The notes below the pieces were generated by a model that worked only from the letters and a program-made list of their open reading frames with translations, was not told where the DNA came from and made no database searches. Below are positions 34,016 through 43,404 of a stretch of DNA of 50,683 nt, in pieces. This stretch comes from DAOUET01 sp034430155 (lineage in GTDB: Bacteria > Chloroflexota > Anaerolineae > Anaerolineales > UBA4823). Location: assembly GCA_034430155.1 (NCBI GenBank), contig DAOUET010000097.1:1-50683 (forward strand). Direction: 5' to 3'. Numbering within the stretch: position 1 is the stretch's first letter; each line of letters opens with the position of its first letter. The translations under genes were made by a program, and so were the position numbers.

Positions 34016-34690
34016 ATGAGAAAGAGAATCCCAGTTATTGAAAATATATTGAGCGCGAACGATCAGCTTGCAAGAGAAAACAGGAAAAAGTTGGACCAGG
34101 CTGGCGTATTTTCCCTCAACTTCATGGCTTCTCCCGGGGCAGGCAAAACTTCCCTTATCGAACATATCATAAAGGGGTTATCTGGAAAGGTGCGCCTGGC
34201 TGTTATCGATGGTGATGTTGCTACCAGTATTGACGCCGATCGCGCCCAAGCGGCAGGAGCAGTCGCCGTGCAAATCAATACCGGAGGCGAATGTCATCTG
34301 GACGCTGTGATGATCAGTGGGGCTCTACCTCAACTTGATTTAACCCAGATCGATCTGCTCATTGTCGAAAATGTTGGCAACCTGATCTGCCCTTCCAGTT
34401 TTCAATTAGGCACTCATAAGAGTGTGTTAATAGCATCAATCCCGGAGGGTGATGACAAACCATATAAATACCCCGCTATGTATCGGGGAGTCGAGGCGCT
34501 GGTAATCAACAAAATCGATCTACTCCCCTATATTCCATTTGATATGGAATACTTCCGGAGAGGTGTAGAAGTGCTCAACCCAGGTTTGATTACATTCCCG
34601 CTTTCATGCCAGACTGGGGAGGGCATAGAAGACTGGATTGCATGGGTAGCCGGTCAGGTTAATATCTCAACCTATCAGTTCGAACATTAA
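34016..34690 (+). CDS. hypB: Hydrogenase nickel incorporation GTPase HypB
   Basis: 224 residues. G1 is ASPGAGKTSLI (residues 38-48); VIDGDVATSIDADRAQ is the switch region, GGECHLDA carries the Cys-His metal site at the dimer interface, and NKIDLLPY is the G4 motif. The N-terminus lacks a His-rich nickel-storage stretch and the CCGC-type motif, so it is the simple delivery form. The gene follows hypA by 25 bases. Confidence 0.96.
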   Translation: MRKRIPVIENILSANDQLARENRKKLDQAGVFSLNFMASPGAGKTSLIEHIIKGLSGKVRLAVIDGDVATSIDADRAQAAGAVAVQINTGGECHLDAVMISGALPQLDLTQIDLLIVENVGNLICPSSFQLGTHKSVLIASIPEGDDKPYKYPAMYRGVEALVINKIDLLPYIPFDMEYFRRGVEVLNPGLITFPLSCQTGEGIEDWIAWVAGQVNISTYQFEH

Positions 34691-34712
34691 GGTAGCATCG
34701 CTAGGATAGCTT

Positions 34713-37130
34713 ATGCCCGAAATTAGCGGTCTACGAATTCATATCACAGGTATTGTACAGGGCGTTGGCTTTAGACCTTTTGTATATGGCCTTGCAATAC
34801 GATTAGCATTGACCGGTTGGGTGCGAAACACCTCAGCAGGAGTGGATATAGAAATAGATGGTACTCCTACTGCAATCCAAAAGTTTTTAATCGCCTTACG
34901 AAAAGAGACCCCGCCCCTTGCTCAAATCGACCAATTTACAGTCACAGAGCGAATCCCTGATGGATTTACTAATTTTGAGATCATCAGGTCAGAAGCTATT
35001 CAAGAAGCATTCCAGCCCATTTCTCCAGACGTTAGCATTTGTCCGGATTGCCTAAACGAACTTTTTGACCCGAACGATAGGCGGTACCATTACCCATTCA
35101 TAAATTGCACCAACTGCGGTCCTCGCTTTACGATCATAGAAGATATCCCTTATGATCGACCAAATACGACCATGGCAGGTTTCCAACTTTGTCCCGAATG
35201 CGATCAAGAGTATAGGAATCCTCTCGACCGTCGTTTTCATGCCCAACCAGTAGCCTGTCCTAAATGTGGTCCAAGAGTTTGGGTGGAATCAAGTAATTCA
35301 TCAGAGGGGAACAGGAACACAATTCTGGATGATAAGACTTCATCAGCGATAGCAACTGCTCAATATTTATTATCTCAAGGCAAGATTATTGCTGTTAAAG
35401 GTTTAGGCGGCTTTCACCTCGCCTGTGATGCTACCAATCCTAAGGCGGTAGCTGAACTCCGCCATCGCAAGCTGCGTGTTGACAAGCCATTTGCTCTAAT
35501 GATGCCGGATATTGACACAATTGAGGCACAATGTTATACGAGACAATTTGAACGGGATCTACTCGCATCACACCAGCGTCCGATTGTAATATTAGAGCGA
35601 CGTCCCAGTTCAAACATCGCCCTGGCAGTAGCCCCGTATCAGGATACGCTCGGCGTCATGTTGCCGTACACACCCTTGCACTATCTATTATTCATAAAGG
35701 ATAAACCTGAACCTCTTGATAGAAATCATCCCATTCCCAAGAACTTTGCTTTCTCAGCACTGGTGATGACGAGCGGGAACCTGGCGGAGGAACCCATCGC
35801 AACCGACAACGAAGAAGCCCGCAAGCACTTATCTCCACTGGCTGATGCTTTTCTGATGCACGACCGGCCAATACTCACCCGCTGCGATGACTCTTTAGTG
35901 CGAATGATAAATTACCCGGCTATCCAGGATAATAAATATACTGGCAATAAAAATCCTGCCATCTATCACCTGCGTCGTTCGCGTGGTTATGCTCCCTCAC
36001 CAATCCACATTCATTGGCAAGCCCCTCCTATATTGGCGTGTGGATCTGAGTTGAAAAACACATTTTGTCTCACCAATAAGCAATATGCCTTCATAAGCCA
36101 TCATATCGGTGATCTGGAGAATTACGAGACACTGTGCTCCTACAAAGATGCAGTTGCTCATTACGAGCGGTTGTTCCGGGTACACCCCGAAGCTTTAGCT
36201 TACGACCTACATCCAGACTATTTAGCAACCCGCTATGCCTTATCCCGGGCGGAGCAGGAAGGACTAGCAACCATAGGTGTACAGCACCACCATGCTCACA
36301 TAACTGCTTGTATGGCAGAACATGGCCTACCCGTAGGTGAACCTGTAATAGGCGTTTCGTTCGATGGCACAGGCTTCGGTGAGGATGGCGCGATATGGGG
36401 TGGTGAATTCCTGTTGGCAGATTACCAGGGTTACCAACGCCTATTCCATTTGGCTTATACTCTCCTACCGGGTGGCGATAAAGCGGTACTCGAACCATGG
36501 AGAATGGCATTGAGCTGGTTGAGCCATGCCGGGATAAATTGGGATCAACAATTAGCACCGGTTGAATATGGAATCAGCCTTAAGTCACAAGAGGTTAACC
36601 CGCTAGTTGCGATTAACCAACAGTTGAAAACCGGCATTAACAGCCCAAATACATCCAGTATGGGTAGGCTTTTTGACGCTATTTCTGCTTTATGTGGCGT
36701 TCGCCAAAAAGTCAATTATGAAGCGCAAGCCGCTATCGAATTGGAAGCTTTGATTGATCCTGAAGAGACGATCAGTTACCCATTCGAAATACAAACCTCA
36801 GGTTCAGTAGATCCATCACCCGCAATCCATGCTTTAGTTGCAGACTTGCGAATGGAAATTCCTGTCGGGAAGTTGGCTGCTCGTTTCCATAATGGTGTTG
36901 CAGATATGGTTCTTCAAGTTGTTATGGCTATGCGCAAAATATCCGGCGTTTCGAATGTTGTTTTGAGCGGTGGCGTCTGGCAGAATATGGTTTTACTTCA
37001 TAAGACGCTTTATTTACTGGATAAGAATAATTTTGCCGCCTATGTTCACCAACAAGTACCAGCGAACGACGGTGGCATATCGCTTGGACAAGCAGCCATT
37101 GCTGCACAGAAATTAACAACCAATGATTAA
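34713..37130 (+). CDS. hypF: Carbamoyltransferase HypF
   Basis: 805 residues. The acylphosphatase domain is at the N-terminus (GIVQGVGFRPFVYGLA, GWVRNTSAGV). Then come two zinc fingers of Cys pairs (SICPDCLNELF, INCTNCGPRF, QLCPECDQEY, VACPKCGPRVW), a YrdC-like domain (IIAVKGLGGFHLACDA, KLRVDKPFALM), and a Kae1-like C-terminal domain with QHHHAHITACMAEHG and FDGTGFGEDGAIWGGE. HypF uses carbamoyl phosphate and ATP to load a carbamoyl group on the HypE C-terminal Cys, the source of the cyanide ligands. All domains are intact. Confidence 0.97.
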   Translation: MPEISGLRIHITGIVQGVGFRPFVYGLAIRLALTGWVRNTSAGVDIEIDGTPTAIQKFLIALRKETPPLAQIDQFTVTERIPDGFTNFEIIRSEAIQEAFQPISPDVSICPDCLNELFDPNDRRYHYPFINCTNCGPRFTIIEDIPYDRPNTTMAGFQLCPECDQEYRNPLDRRFHAQPVACPKCGPRVWVESSNSSEGNRNTILDDKTSSAIATAQYLLSQGKIIAVKGLGGFHLACDATNPKAVAELRHRKLRVDKPFALMMPDIDTIEAQCYTRQFERDLLASHQRPIVILERRPSSNIALAVAPYQDTLGVMLPYTPLHYLLFIKDKPEPLDRNHPIPKNFAFSALVMTSGNLAEEPIATDNEEARKHLSPLADAFLMHDRPILTRCDDSLVRMINYPAIQDNKYTGNKNPAIYHLRRSRGYAPSPIHIHWQAPPILACGSELKNTFCLTNKQYAFISHHIGDLENYETLCSYKDAVAHYERLFRVHPEALAYDLHPDYLATRYALSRAEQEGLATIGVQHHHAHITACMAEHGLPVGEPVIGVSFDGTGFGEDGAIWGGEFLLADYQGYQRLFHLAYTLLPGGDKAVLEPWRMALSWLSHAGINWDQQLAPVEYGISLKSQEVNPLVAINQQLKTGINSPNTSSMGRLFDAISALCGVRQKVNYEAQAAIELEALIDPEETISYPFEIQTSGSVDPSPAIHALVADLRMEIPVGKLAARFHNGVADMVLQVVMAMRKISGVSNVVLSGGVWQNMVLLHKTLYLLDKNNFAAYVHQQVPANDGGISLGQAAIAAQKLTTND

Positions 37131-37173
37131 ATCATCCTATTTCACATCTTGAAAAGATAAAATCGAGGTATAT

Positions 37174-37440
37174 ATGTGCCTAGGCATTCCTGGAAAAATT
37201 ATTGAAACCTACGAAACTGGGGGACTGAAAATGGGTAAAGTTGATTTTGGCGGTGTCGTTCGGGAAGCCTGTCTGGAATACGTGCCAGAGGCAGCTATTG
37301 GAAACTATGTGATTATCCATGTCGGGTTTGCAATCAGTATTCTTAGTGAGCAAGAAGCTGAAGAAACTCTCGAGCTGCTACGGGAAATCAGTGATGTCGA
37401 GTCCGGAATAGATCCCCCCTTTCCTGAGGCAATTGGATGA
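37174..37440 (+). CDS. hypC: Hydrogenase assembly chaperone HypC
   Basis: 88 residues. It begins MCLGIPGKII; Cys2 is the essential residue that binds the iron centre and the large subunit precursor. It works with HypD as the scaffold for Fe(CN)2CO assembly. Its stop overlaps the hypD start by four bases (ATGA). Confidence 0.96.
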   Translation: MCLGIPGKIIETYETGGLKMGKVDFGGVVREACLEYVPEAAIGNYVIIHVGFAISILSEQEAEETLELLREISDVESGIDPPFPEAIG

Positions 37441-38537
37441 AATACGTTACAGAATTCCGCGAGGCAAGTTTAGTTCAAAAAACAACTCAGGAAATTCAAA
37501 GAACCGTCACTCAACCATGGGTTTTAATGGAAATTTGTGGCGGTCAAACGCATGCCATCATGAGATACGGTTTAGACCAGATGCTACCCTCCCAGGTTGA
37601 ATTGGTCCATGGTCCTGGTTGTCCAGTCTGCGTGACTTCGTTAGAATTGATTGATAAGGCTCTCGTGATTGCCTCCCAACCTGAAGTGATATTCACATCC
37701 TTCGGGGATATGTTGCGTGTACCTGGTACAGGGCAAGATCTATTTTCTGTACGAGCCAACGGAGGTGATGTCCGTGTTGTTTATTCACCTTTGGATGCTG
37801 TTAAGATCGCCCAGGCAAACCCTAACTGCCAGGTCGTTTTCTTTGCCATTGGTTTTGAAACCACGGCGCCTGCCAATGCCATGTCGGTAATTCAGGCAAA
37901 ATCCTTAGGGTTAACTAACTTCAGCATTCTAGCCTCCCATGTTTGTGTACCGCCAGCTATTCGAGCAATTTTGGGATCGCCTGAAAACCGCGTCCAGGCT
38001 TTCCTGGCAGCCGGGCATGTCTGCGCAGTAATGGGATACTGGCAGTACCTTAGTATCTCCCAGGAATTTAATGTCCCCATCGTTGTGACCGGATTTGAGC
38101 CCGTGGATATCGCGCAGGGTGTTTTGATGGCAATTCGCCAATTAGAGCAAGGACGCGCTGAAGTTGAAAACGCTTATCCAAGAGCAGTAACACTTGAGGG
38201 TAATCGCCCAGCCCAAACCATTATTGATCAGGTGTTTATGACTTGCGATCAGAAGTGGCGAGGGATTGGCACTATTCCAGCCAGTGGATGGTGCCTTAAA
38301 CCTGAATATTCGGATTTTGATGCTGAAACCCGTTTTCAGGTCCAGAGCATCCAGACGGAAGAATCGCCTGTTTGTATTGCTGGGCAGATCCTGCAAGGTC
38401 TGAAAAAACCAGTTGATTGCCCTGCATTTGCAGTAGTATGCAATCCAGAACATCCGCTAGGCGCAACCATGGTATCTTCTGAAGGAGCCTGCGCAGCTTA
38501 CTACAGCTATGGTAGACAAGAAGTTGTCGAAATATGA
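37437..38537 (+). CDS. hypD: Hydrogenase formation protein HypD
   Basis: 366 residues. MEICGGQTHAIMRYGL and ELVHGPGCPVCVTS carry the conserved Cys residues of the thiol-redox and iron site. IGFETTAPANA, ILASHVCVPPA and FEPVDIAQG are family segments. Near the C-terminus further Cys residues (including GACAAYYSYG) can bind the 4Fe-4S cluster. It passes electrons during cyanide attachment. It is translationally coupled to both hypC and hypE through ATGA overlaps. Confidence 0.96.
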   Translation: MKYVTEFREASLVQKTTQEIQRTVTQPWVLMEICGGQTHAIMRYGLDQMLPSQVELVHGPGCPVCVTSLELIDKALVIASQPEVIFTSFGDMLRVPGTGQDLFSVRANGGDVRVVYSPLDAVKIAQANPNCQVVFFAIGFETTAPANAMSVIQAKSLGLTNFSILASHVCVPPAIRAILGSPENRVQAFLAAGHVCAVMGYWQYLSISQEFNVPIVVTGFEPVDIAQGVLMAIRQLEQGRAEVENAYPRAVTLEGNRPAQTIIDQVFMTCDQKWRGIGTIPASGWCLKPEYSDFDAETRFQVQSIQTEESPVCIAGQILQGLKKPVDCPAFAVVCNPEHPLGATMVSSEGACAAYYSYGRQEVVEI

Positions 38538-39664
38538 ACTCAATAAACAAAACTACGAATAAGAGAATAGAAAACGGGAGTAATCGCAATCAAGAAGTAA
38601 TCGTGGATGGTGCCGTCTGCCCGCTTCCATTGACTCACACTAAGAAAATCGTAATGGGTCATGGGGGCGGTGGCAAAATGAGCCAGGATCTTATTAAAGT
38701 AACCTTCTTGCCCCCCTTTGATAACCCAGCCCTCCGAGCTGGAGACGACGCAGGTGTGGTAAGAACACATGCCAATAGAGAAACGGTCATCAGCACCGAT
38801 TCCCATGTAGTCTGGCCCCTTTTCTTTCCCGGTGGAGATATCGGCAAGCTGGCAGTATGCGGAACTGTCAACGATATAGCCATGATGGGGGCTTCCCCAC
38901 AATACCTAACTGCAGGATTTATCTTGGAAGAAGGATTGGAGGTGGATATTCTCGAGCGGATTGTGGCTTCTATGAAAAACTCTGCATCTGAAGCTGGGGT
39001 ACAAATCGTATCAGGAGACACCAAAGTCGTTCAGCAGGGGAAAGTTGATGGCATGTTTATCAACACTGCAGGAATCGGTGAAAGGCCTGTGTCTATCCAT
39101 ATCGGTGGTTCGCAGGCCAAACCAGGCGATCTGGTTATCGTTTCAGGTACGGTAGGCGATCATGGTATTGCAGTACTCTGCGCACGTGGAGATCTTGGAA
39201 TTGAGAGCGATATTACCAGCGATGTCGCCCCTTTGAACGGATTGGTGGCAGCCATGCTTCATGCCAGCTATCTTCCAAAAGGTGGCACGGGGATACATGT
39301 TCTACGCGATCCAACGCGCGGGGGTCTCGCGACCAGCTTGAACGAAATTGCAGCCCAATCTCAAGTGGGAATCTTGATCAATGAAGATGCAATCCCAGTT
39401 CAGCCGGCAGTTATGGCTGCTTGTGAGATGTTAGGTTTTGATCCCCTATACATTGCTAACGAAGGTAAATTAATCGCTATTATTGCGCGCGAATATGCAG
39501 ATCTGGTCCTGGAGGTAATGCGTAAAACCCGTTATGGCGAACAAAGCAGAATAATTGGCGAGGTGCTTGGATCACCAAAAGGCAGGGTTCTGATGAAAAC
39601 CGTGATAGGTAGTACACGAGTGGTTGAGGTCTTAAGCGGAGAAATCTTACCCCGCATTTGCTGA
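38534..39664 (+). CDS. hypE: Hydrogenase expression/formation protein HypE
   Basis: 376 residues. The AIR-synthase fold begins after about 35 extra residues: VMGHGGGGKMSQDLI, then DDAGVVRTHANRETV and VCGTVNDIAMMGASPQYL. RDPTRGGLATSLNEIA is the nucleotide-binding segment. The chain ends exactly in PRIC, whose last Cys receives the carbamoyl group from HypF and becomes thiocyanate. This intact C-terminus indicates that selection still keeps the pathway working. Confidence 0.97.
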   Translation: MNSINKTTNKRIENGSNRNQEVIVDGAVCPLPLTHTKKIVMGHGGGGKMSQDLIKVTFLPPFDNPALRAGDDAGVVRTHANRETVISTDSHVVWPLFFPGGDIGKLAVCGTVNDIAMMGASPQYLTAGFILEEGLEVDILERIVASMKNSASEAGVQIVSGDTKVVQQGKVDGMFINTAGIGERPVSIHIGGSQAKPGDLVIVSGTVGDHGIAVLCARGDLGIESDITSDVAPLNGLVAAMLHASYLPKGGTGIHVLRDPTRGGLATSLNEIAAQSQVGILINEDAIPVQPAVMAACEMLGFDPLYIANEGKLIAIIAREYADLVLEVMRKTRYGEQSRIIGEVLGSPKGRVLMKTVIGSTRVVEVLSGEILPRIC

Positions 39665-39688
39665 ATACTCAATCTGGAGCAAACGATA

Positions 39689-39709
39689 AGACCTGGAATG
39701 ACCAGGTCT
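39689..39709 (+). terminator. Hairpin at the end of the hyp operon
   Basis: AGACCTGG and CCAGGTCT form a perfect 8-bp stem with loop AATGA, 25 bases after the hypE stop. The following sequence is A/T-rich but has no T run on either strand, so it is a weak or factor-assisted terminator, placed between convergent genes. Confidence 0.55.
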
Positions 39710-39759
39710 CAATAATAAATATAATCAGCACATTCAACAGTCAAAATCGATAAGATTAA

Positions 39760-40059
39760 TCAAGTCTCTTTAGAAGCGGGGCCATTTTTAGGCTTTGTCA
39801 ACATAGCAAAAATCAACGCTGCACCAATTCCAATACCTACGAGCAGCAATTCGACGATACCGAATACCGATTGTGCTTTTTCCTTAGTAAGACCAATACC
39901 TACAAATCTACTCAACAGGATGATTAACGGTAAAGGAATAAGCAAAAAGAATCCCGATATCCGGGCACGCCAACCCTTTAAAGACAAATTGAATGGCAGG
40001 CTTAAGCTTCCAAATACTACTGTATAAACGCCTACGATGAAAACGAGCATTTCGATCAT
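39760..40059 (-). CDS. Small integral membrane protein, 99 aa
   Basis: Unknown function. Three hydrophobic segments: residues 4-20 (MLVFIVGVYTVVFGSL), about 33-53 (ISGFFLLIPLPLIILLSRF) and about 66-86 (VFGIVELLLVGIGIGAALIF), with a short charged C-terminus. It lies 13 bases after the methyltransferase gene on the same strand and is probably cotranscribed with it. No family recognised. Confidence 0.65.
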   Translation of the reverse strand: MIEMLVFIVGVYTVVFGSLSLPFNLSLKGWRARISGFFLLIPLPLIILLSRFVGIGLTKEKAQSVFGIVELLLVGIGIGAALIFAMLTKPKNGPASKET

Positions 40060-40072
40060 ATCTAGAGCGTGA

Positions 40073-40639
40073 TTATTCTTTTTCTACAATCACCCAGGCG
40101 TTTATCCCATCGTATTCAATTCGAGTTTTAGCGTCAAACCTTGTAAAAAGATTCTCGATTTGTCCTGGTGATAAGAAATGGCTACGCATAAGCGCCATTT
40201 TTTCAAAAAGGGCTACTAATTTTACTGAGAAGATCTGCACATCTGGCTCTTCAACGACAATACGACCACCCGGTCTAAGCATACGCCAGAGTTCATCAGC
40301 TGTTTCCCCTTGATCGCAGACATGATGTAAAGCGTCAACCATGATAATACGATCGAAGGTTCCTTTTTTAAAGGGTAATGCTTCCGTATGAGCACAAACG
40401 GGAAATATGCATTCTTTTCTAGCGGCGACCCGCAACATCCCCAAAGACAGATCTGCGATAACAACTCTGGTATCCTGATCGTTTAATTTTTGAACAACCC
40501 GACCGGTTCCGCCACCCGCATCCAGTAACGTTCCATTGATCGGGAGATCCAGAAAAGTGAATAACTTTTCAAATCTTGGGGATTTAAATAAGCGGTCGTA
40601 CAATGGCGCTAATAAATCAAAATGGTTTATGAAAGGCAT
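40073..40639 (-). CDS. Class I SAM-dependent methyltransferase
   Basis: 188 residues, short for the class. Motif I is GTLLDAGGGTGRVVQKL (SAM binding); the next acidic position is VVIADLSLGML, then FDRIIMVDALHHVCDQ, and LRPGGRIVVEEPD (motif of the UbiE/Methyltransf_11 group). The substrate is unknown. It is followed by the small membrane protein gene. The first residues, INHFDLLAPLYDRLF, match the usual N-terminus of this type. Confidence 0.88.
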   Translation of the reverse strand: MPFINHFDLLAPLYDRLFKSPRFEKLFTFLDLPINGTLLDAGGGTGRVVQKLNDQDTRVVIADLSLGMLRVAARKECIFPVCAHTEALPFKKGTFDRIIMVDALHHVCDQGETADELWRMLRPGGRIVVEEPDVQIFSVKLVALFEKMALMRSHFLSPGQIENLFTRFDAKTRIEYDGINAWVIVEKE

Positions 40640-40672
40640 TCATAACCCCAAAAGGCAGAAAATAAGATTTTG

Positions 40673-41416
40673 CTATGGTACCGGCGTGGGCGTCATAGAT
40701 TGTAAAAGGGAATTATGATAGATGAACGGGAAATAATGATATTGATCAATTAAATCCAAATTCACTTGAGAAAAATTAATTAGAACCAAATTCTTGCTAC
40801 AATCCGCGAAGGTGTCAAAATAAACCTGGTGGGAGATCTTCCGGCCAGTGAGATCGAAGATCTGTAAGTATAACGAGTCGCTGCTATTCACAAGGTGATT
40901 TGAAATCACCAATTCATATCCGCCGGGGCCATATATGGGCGTCACCCCTGTCAAGGTTAATAGGTCAATTTCTTCTCCGTCAAATTGACCTTTGACCTCG
41001 ATGACCAGGTTCTGTACCGGCAATCCATCAAGATCAAATACCTGCCCTGCCACAGCCTGATAATTGCAATCTTCTTCAGGATGGGAAAAATTTGGCAACC
41101 ATGCCGGTGTCCCTGGTTGAACGATATATGAAGGTGTTTCAAGAATGGGCTGCAGGGGAATCGTGGGTGTTAATGCAATTGGTATTGTTGGAGAGCTTGC
41201 TAGAGTTGCAGTCATAGTTACCGTTTCGGAAACAACAAGCGTTATATTAGGCGTGCTGGTAGTTTGTGGTTCGACAGTCAACTCATCCATCTCAGGACTG
41301 CTGGCCTCTTCCACCCCTCCGACAGGTGTAATTGTTGTTTGCCCTATCACGGCTGGCAAGGTACAGCCAGTTAGCAAGAACAAAGTAATTATGCTGGTAA
41401 ATTTTTTCCAGTGCAT
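40673..41416 (-). CDS. Lipoprotein with low-complexity linker, unknown function
   Basis: 247 residues from ATG 41416 (MHWKKFTSIITLFLLTGC). The lipobox LTGC gives a lipid-anchored exported protein. About 80 residues rich in Thr, Pro, Ser and Val follow, a typical flexible linker. The C-terminal 130 residues form a beta-rich domain with VAGQVFDLDGLPVQNLVIEV, reminiscent of carboxypeptidase regulatory-like (beta-sandwich) domains, two well-spaced Cys (EEDCNYQAV and FADCSKN) and a short Thr-Pro tail. Likely a surface protein. An in-frame codon further upstream is disfavoured because it precedes the signal sequence. Confidence 0.7.
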   Translation of the reverse strand: MHWKKFTSIITLFLLTGCTLPAVIGQTTITPVGGVEEASSPEMDELTVEPQTTSTPNITLVVSETVTMTATLASSPTIPIALTPTIPLQPILETPSYIVQPGTPAWLPNFSHPEEDCNYQAVAGQVFDLDGLPVQNLVIEVKGQFDGEEIDLLTLTGVTPIYGPGGYELVISNHLVNSSDSLYLQIFDLTGRKISHQVYFDTFADCSKNLVLINFSQVNLDLIDQYHYFPFIYHNSLLQSMTPTPVP

Positions 41417-41860
41417 TACCTGATCCTCCAAGAACTATGCCAAGATGCAAATTCAGCTTAAAGACATATCAAGAAAAAACATCGAGCAATTTCAATCTCA
41501 TTATACAATCAAACAAAATCAATCCTGAGTAAAAAAAAACTTTGCTTTGTCATTTTCTGTAACTGTTCAGTACCCAGGTATGGGTTGGGAAAATTTCGCT
41601 GATGGATGGGATATTGTCATCCCAGACAGAACGGTGTTAAATGGGACGCAAATTCCCCATTTACCGGGTTTTTTTTTGCACCTCCATGTAAAGAACCTCT
41701 CTTTACCTGCTGCCAAAATGAGCTACTTGCACCTGAGGGTGTAACCAGCCTACGCATTCGAGCTCATGATAAAGTGGATGGATTTAAGTCAACCTAGATC
41801 TTACTTCAAAAACCGGACCGGGTTTCGAAGTACAAAGATATAGATTAATTGCGGAGCACC
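41417..41860. other. Intergenic region with a possible gene remnant
   Basis: About 440 bases. From about 41580 a plus-strand frame reads MGWENFADGWDIVIPDRTVL; at the nine-T run (41669-41677) a one-base shift gives a second protein-like frame with CKEPLFTCCQNELLAPEGV up to 41797. The combination could be a dead short gene broken in the T run. No family recognised. Near 41803-41831 an imperfect hairpin (ACTTC...GAAGT) may end transcription. Confidence 0.3.
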
Positions 41861-43042
41861 TTAAACCGTCTTATTAGACATGAGACGCAAAGCTGATTCA
41901 GCCAAGATGGCAACGCCAAGGGGGAGGCTCCGCTCGTCGATATCAAAGCGAGAACTATGGTGCTTGCGTTGATCGCCTTCAATACAGCAGCCCAACCGGA
42001 ACATCGCTCCGGGGGCACCTTTTAAGAAGAATCCGAAATCTTCCGCTCCCATCTCCATTCTCCGTGATTCAATACAGTTTGGTCCAAGAAGATCTTTAGC
42101 TGTATCTTGGATTATTTTAGATACCAAAGCGTCGTTAATCATAGGTGGGTAGCCGATCTCGATCCTTAACTTGTAATCTCCTCCAAGTGTTCTTGAAATC
42201 TCCATGGCCCGTTCGATCTCAACGTGAAGCTTCTCTTGGACGCTCTCGTCCAAATAGCGGATTGTTCCAGTCAGGTCGACTTTTTCGGGGAGGACGTTGT
42301 CTGCCTTTCCAGCATGGATGGAACCGATGCTAACAACTGCTGGATCGAATGGGTGAATACGGCGCGATACGATACCATGGAGCGCCAGGATAACATGACC
42401 CGCCAGGTAGATCGAATCGATTACTTCTTGAGGTTTGGCACCGTGTCCATCTTGACCAATTATGCTTGCGTAGAACGTATCCACACCTGCGGAAGCGGCA
42501 CCCACATCGATTGAGATGGTACCTGTTGGAGCTGAGGCATCCATATGGAGCGCCAGCAAGCGATCTACATTCTCAATTGCACCGTCCGCAATCATGCGGG
42601 GAGCGCCGCTAATACCATCTTCGTCGGCTACTTCTTCAGCGGGTTGGAATAAAAACCGGATGGTCCCAGGAAATTTCTCCTTGGAGAGCAGGGTGGCTAC
42701 TCCCAGAGCTATGGCGGTATGAGCATCATGACCGCAAGCATGCATAATGCCTGGAGTTTGTGAAGCATATGGGATCGGATTGGTCTCCTGGATCGGTAAT
42801 GCGTCCATATCGGCGCGTATGGCGATGACCGGTGGTTCATTTCCAATATCGGCGACTACCCCAGTACGCCCAACACCAACTCTCATCCGGTAACCCAGAG
42901 AATTTAGCGTTTCTGCAACCAGAGAAGCCGTTCGATTTTCATGGAAACCGAGTTCCGGATGCATATGAAAATCTCGTCTCCATGCAATTAATCGGGGTCC
43001 CATTTCTTGGGCGCGAGAGACCATACCGGAAAGATCTGTCAT
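41861..43042 (-). CDS. M20-family amidohydrolase (N-acyl amino acid/hippurate hydrolase type)
   Basis: 393 residues. WRRDFHMHPELGFHE at the N-terminus, AIRADMDALPIQE, MHACGHDAHTAIALGVA (metal-binding His and Cys), FQPAEEV with the catalytic Glu, and MGAEDFGFF near the C-terminus are the M20D amidohydrolase set. It removes acyl groups from amino acids or similar amides in the cytosol. It stands alone on the minus strand. Confidence 0.93.
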   Translation of the reverse strand: MTDLSGMVSRAQEMGPRLIAWRRDFHMHPELGFHENRTASLVAETLNSLGYRMRVGVGRTGVVADIGNEPPVIAIRADMDALPIQETNPIPYASQTPGIMHACGHDAHTAIALGVATLLSKEKFPGTIRFLFQPAEEVADEDGISGAPRMIADGAIENVDRLLALHMDASAPTGTISIDVGAASAGVDTFYASIIGQDGHGAKPQEVIDSIYLAGHVILALHGIVSRRIHPFDPAVVSIGSIHAGKADNVLPEKVDLTGTIRYLDESVQEKLHVEIERAMEISRTLGGDYKLRIEIGYPPMINDALVSKIIQDTAKDLLGPNCIESRRMEMGAEDFGFFLKGAPGAMFRLGCCIEGDQRKHHSSRFDIDERSLPLGVAILAESALRLMSNKTV

Positions 43043-43404
43043 ATCAATTACCTCACATTGTTAGTTTACATGGCATTGCTTAATTATACTTCGGGCATTT
43101 TCACGCAGGTCGATGGTGAAGCCATCTCCCTGTTTGAGAGTAGTCCAAACAGAAGAGAGGATATCATAATAAAGATCATAGGCTCACCGTTCTGTAAGAT
43201 GGTGCCCCATCTCTAAGATTGTAATTGAATTGAGCCTCTTACGGGACAACAGATGTTAAGGTTTTTTTAGGGTTAAATCCAAGTTTCTATAAAGACTGGA
43301 GATAACCTCTGTGATATCTTAATTGTAAGATAAGCAGATTTGTACTTATTTCCGGTAGTCAAGACACCTTTCCGTTATTCAATCCTTCTATAAGAGGTCT
43401 ATCA
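43043..43404. other. Divergent intergenic region
   Basis: About 360 bases between the divergent amidohydrolase and S41 protease genes. It must hold both promoters, but no pair of boxes stands out. Nothing else was recognised. Confidence 0.4.

Noticed and set aside
36922..36940. Third copy of the TTATGGCTATGCGCAA motif
   Set aside because: It lies inside hypF and encodes conserved residues (VMAMRK); a 16-base chance match in 50 kb is not surprising.
41639..41677. Terminator formed by AAATGGG/CCCATTT followed by nine T
   Set aside because: Six bases (ACCGGG) separate the stem from the T run, so it does not fit a normal rho-independent terminator, and no gene ends just upstream.
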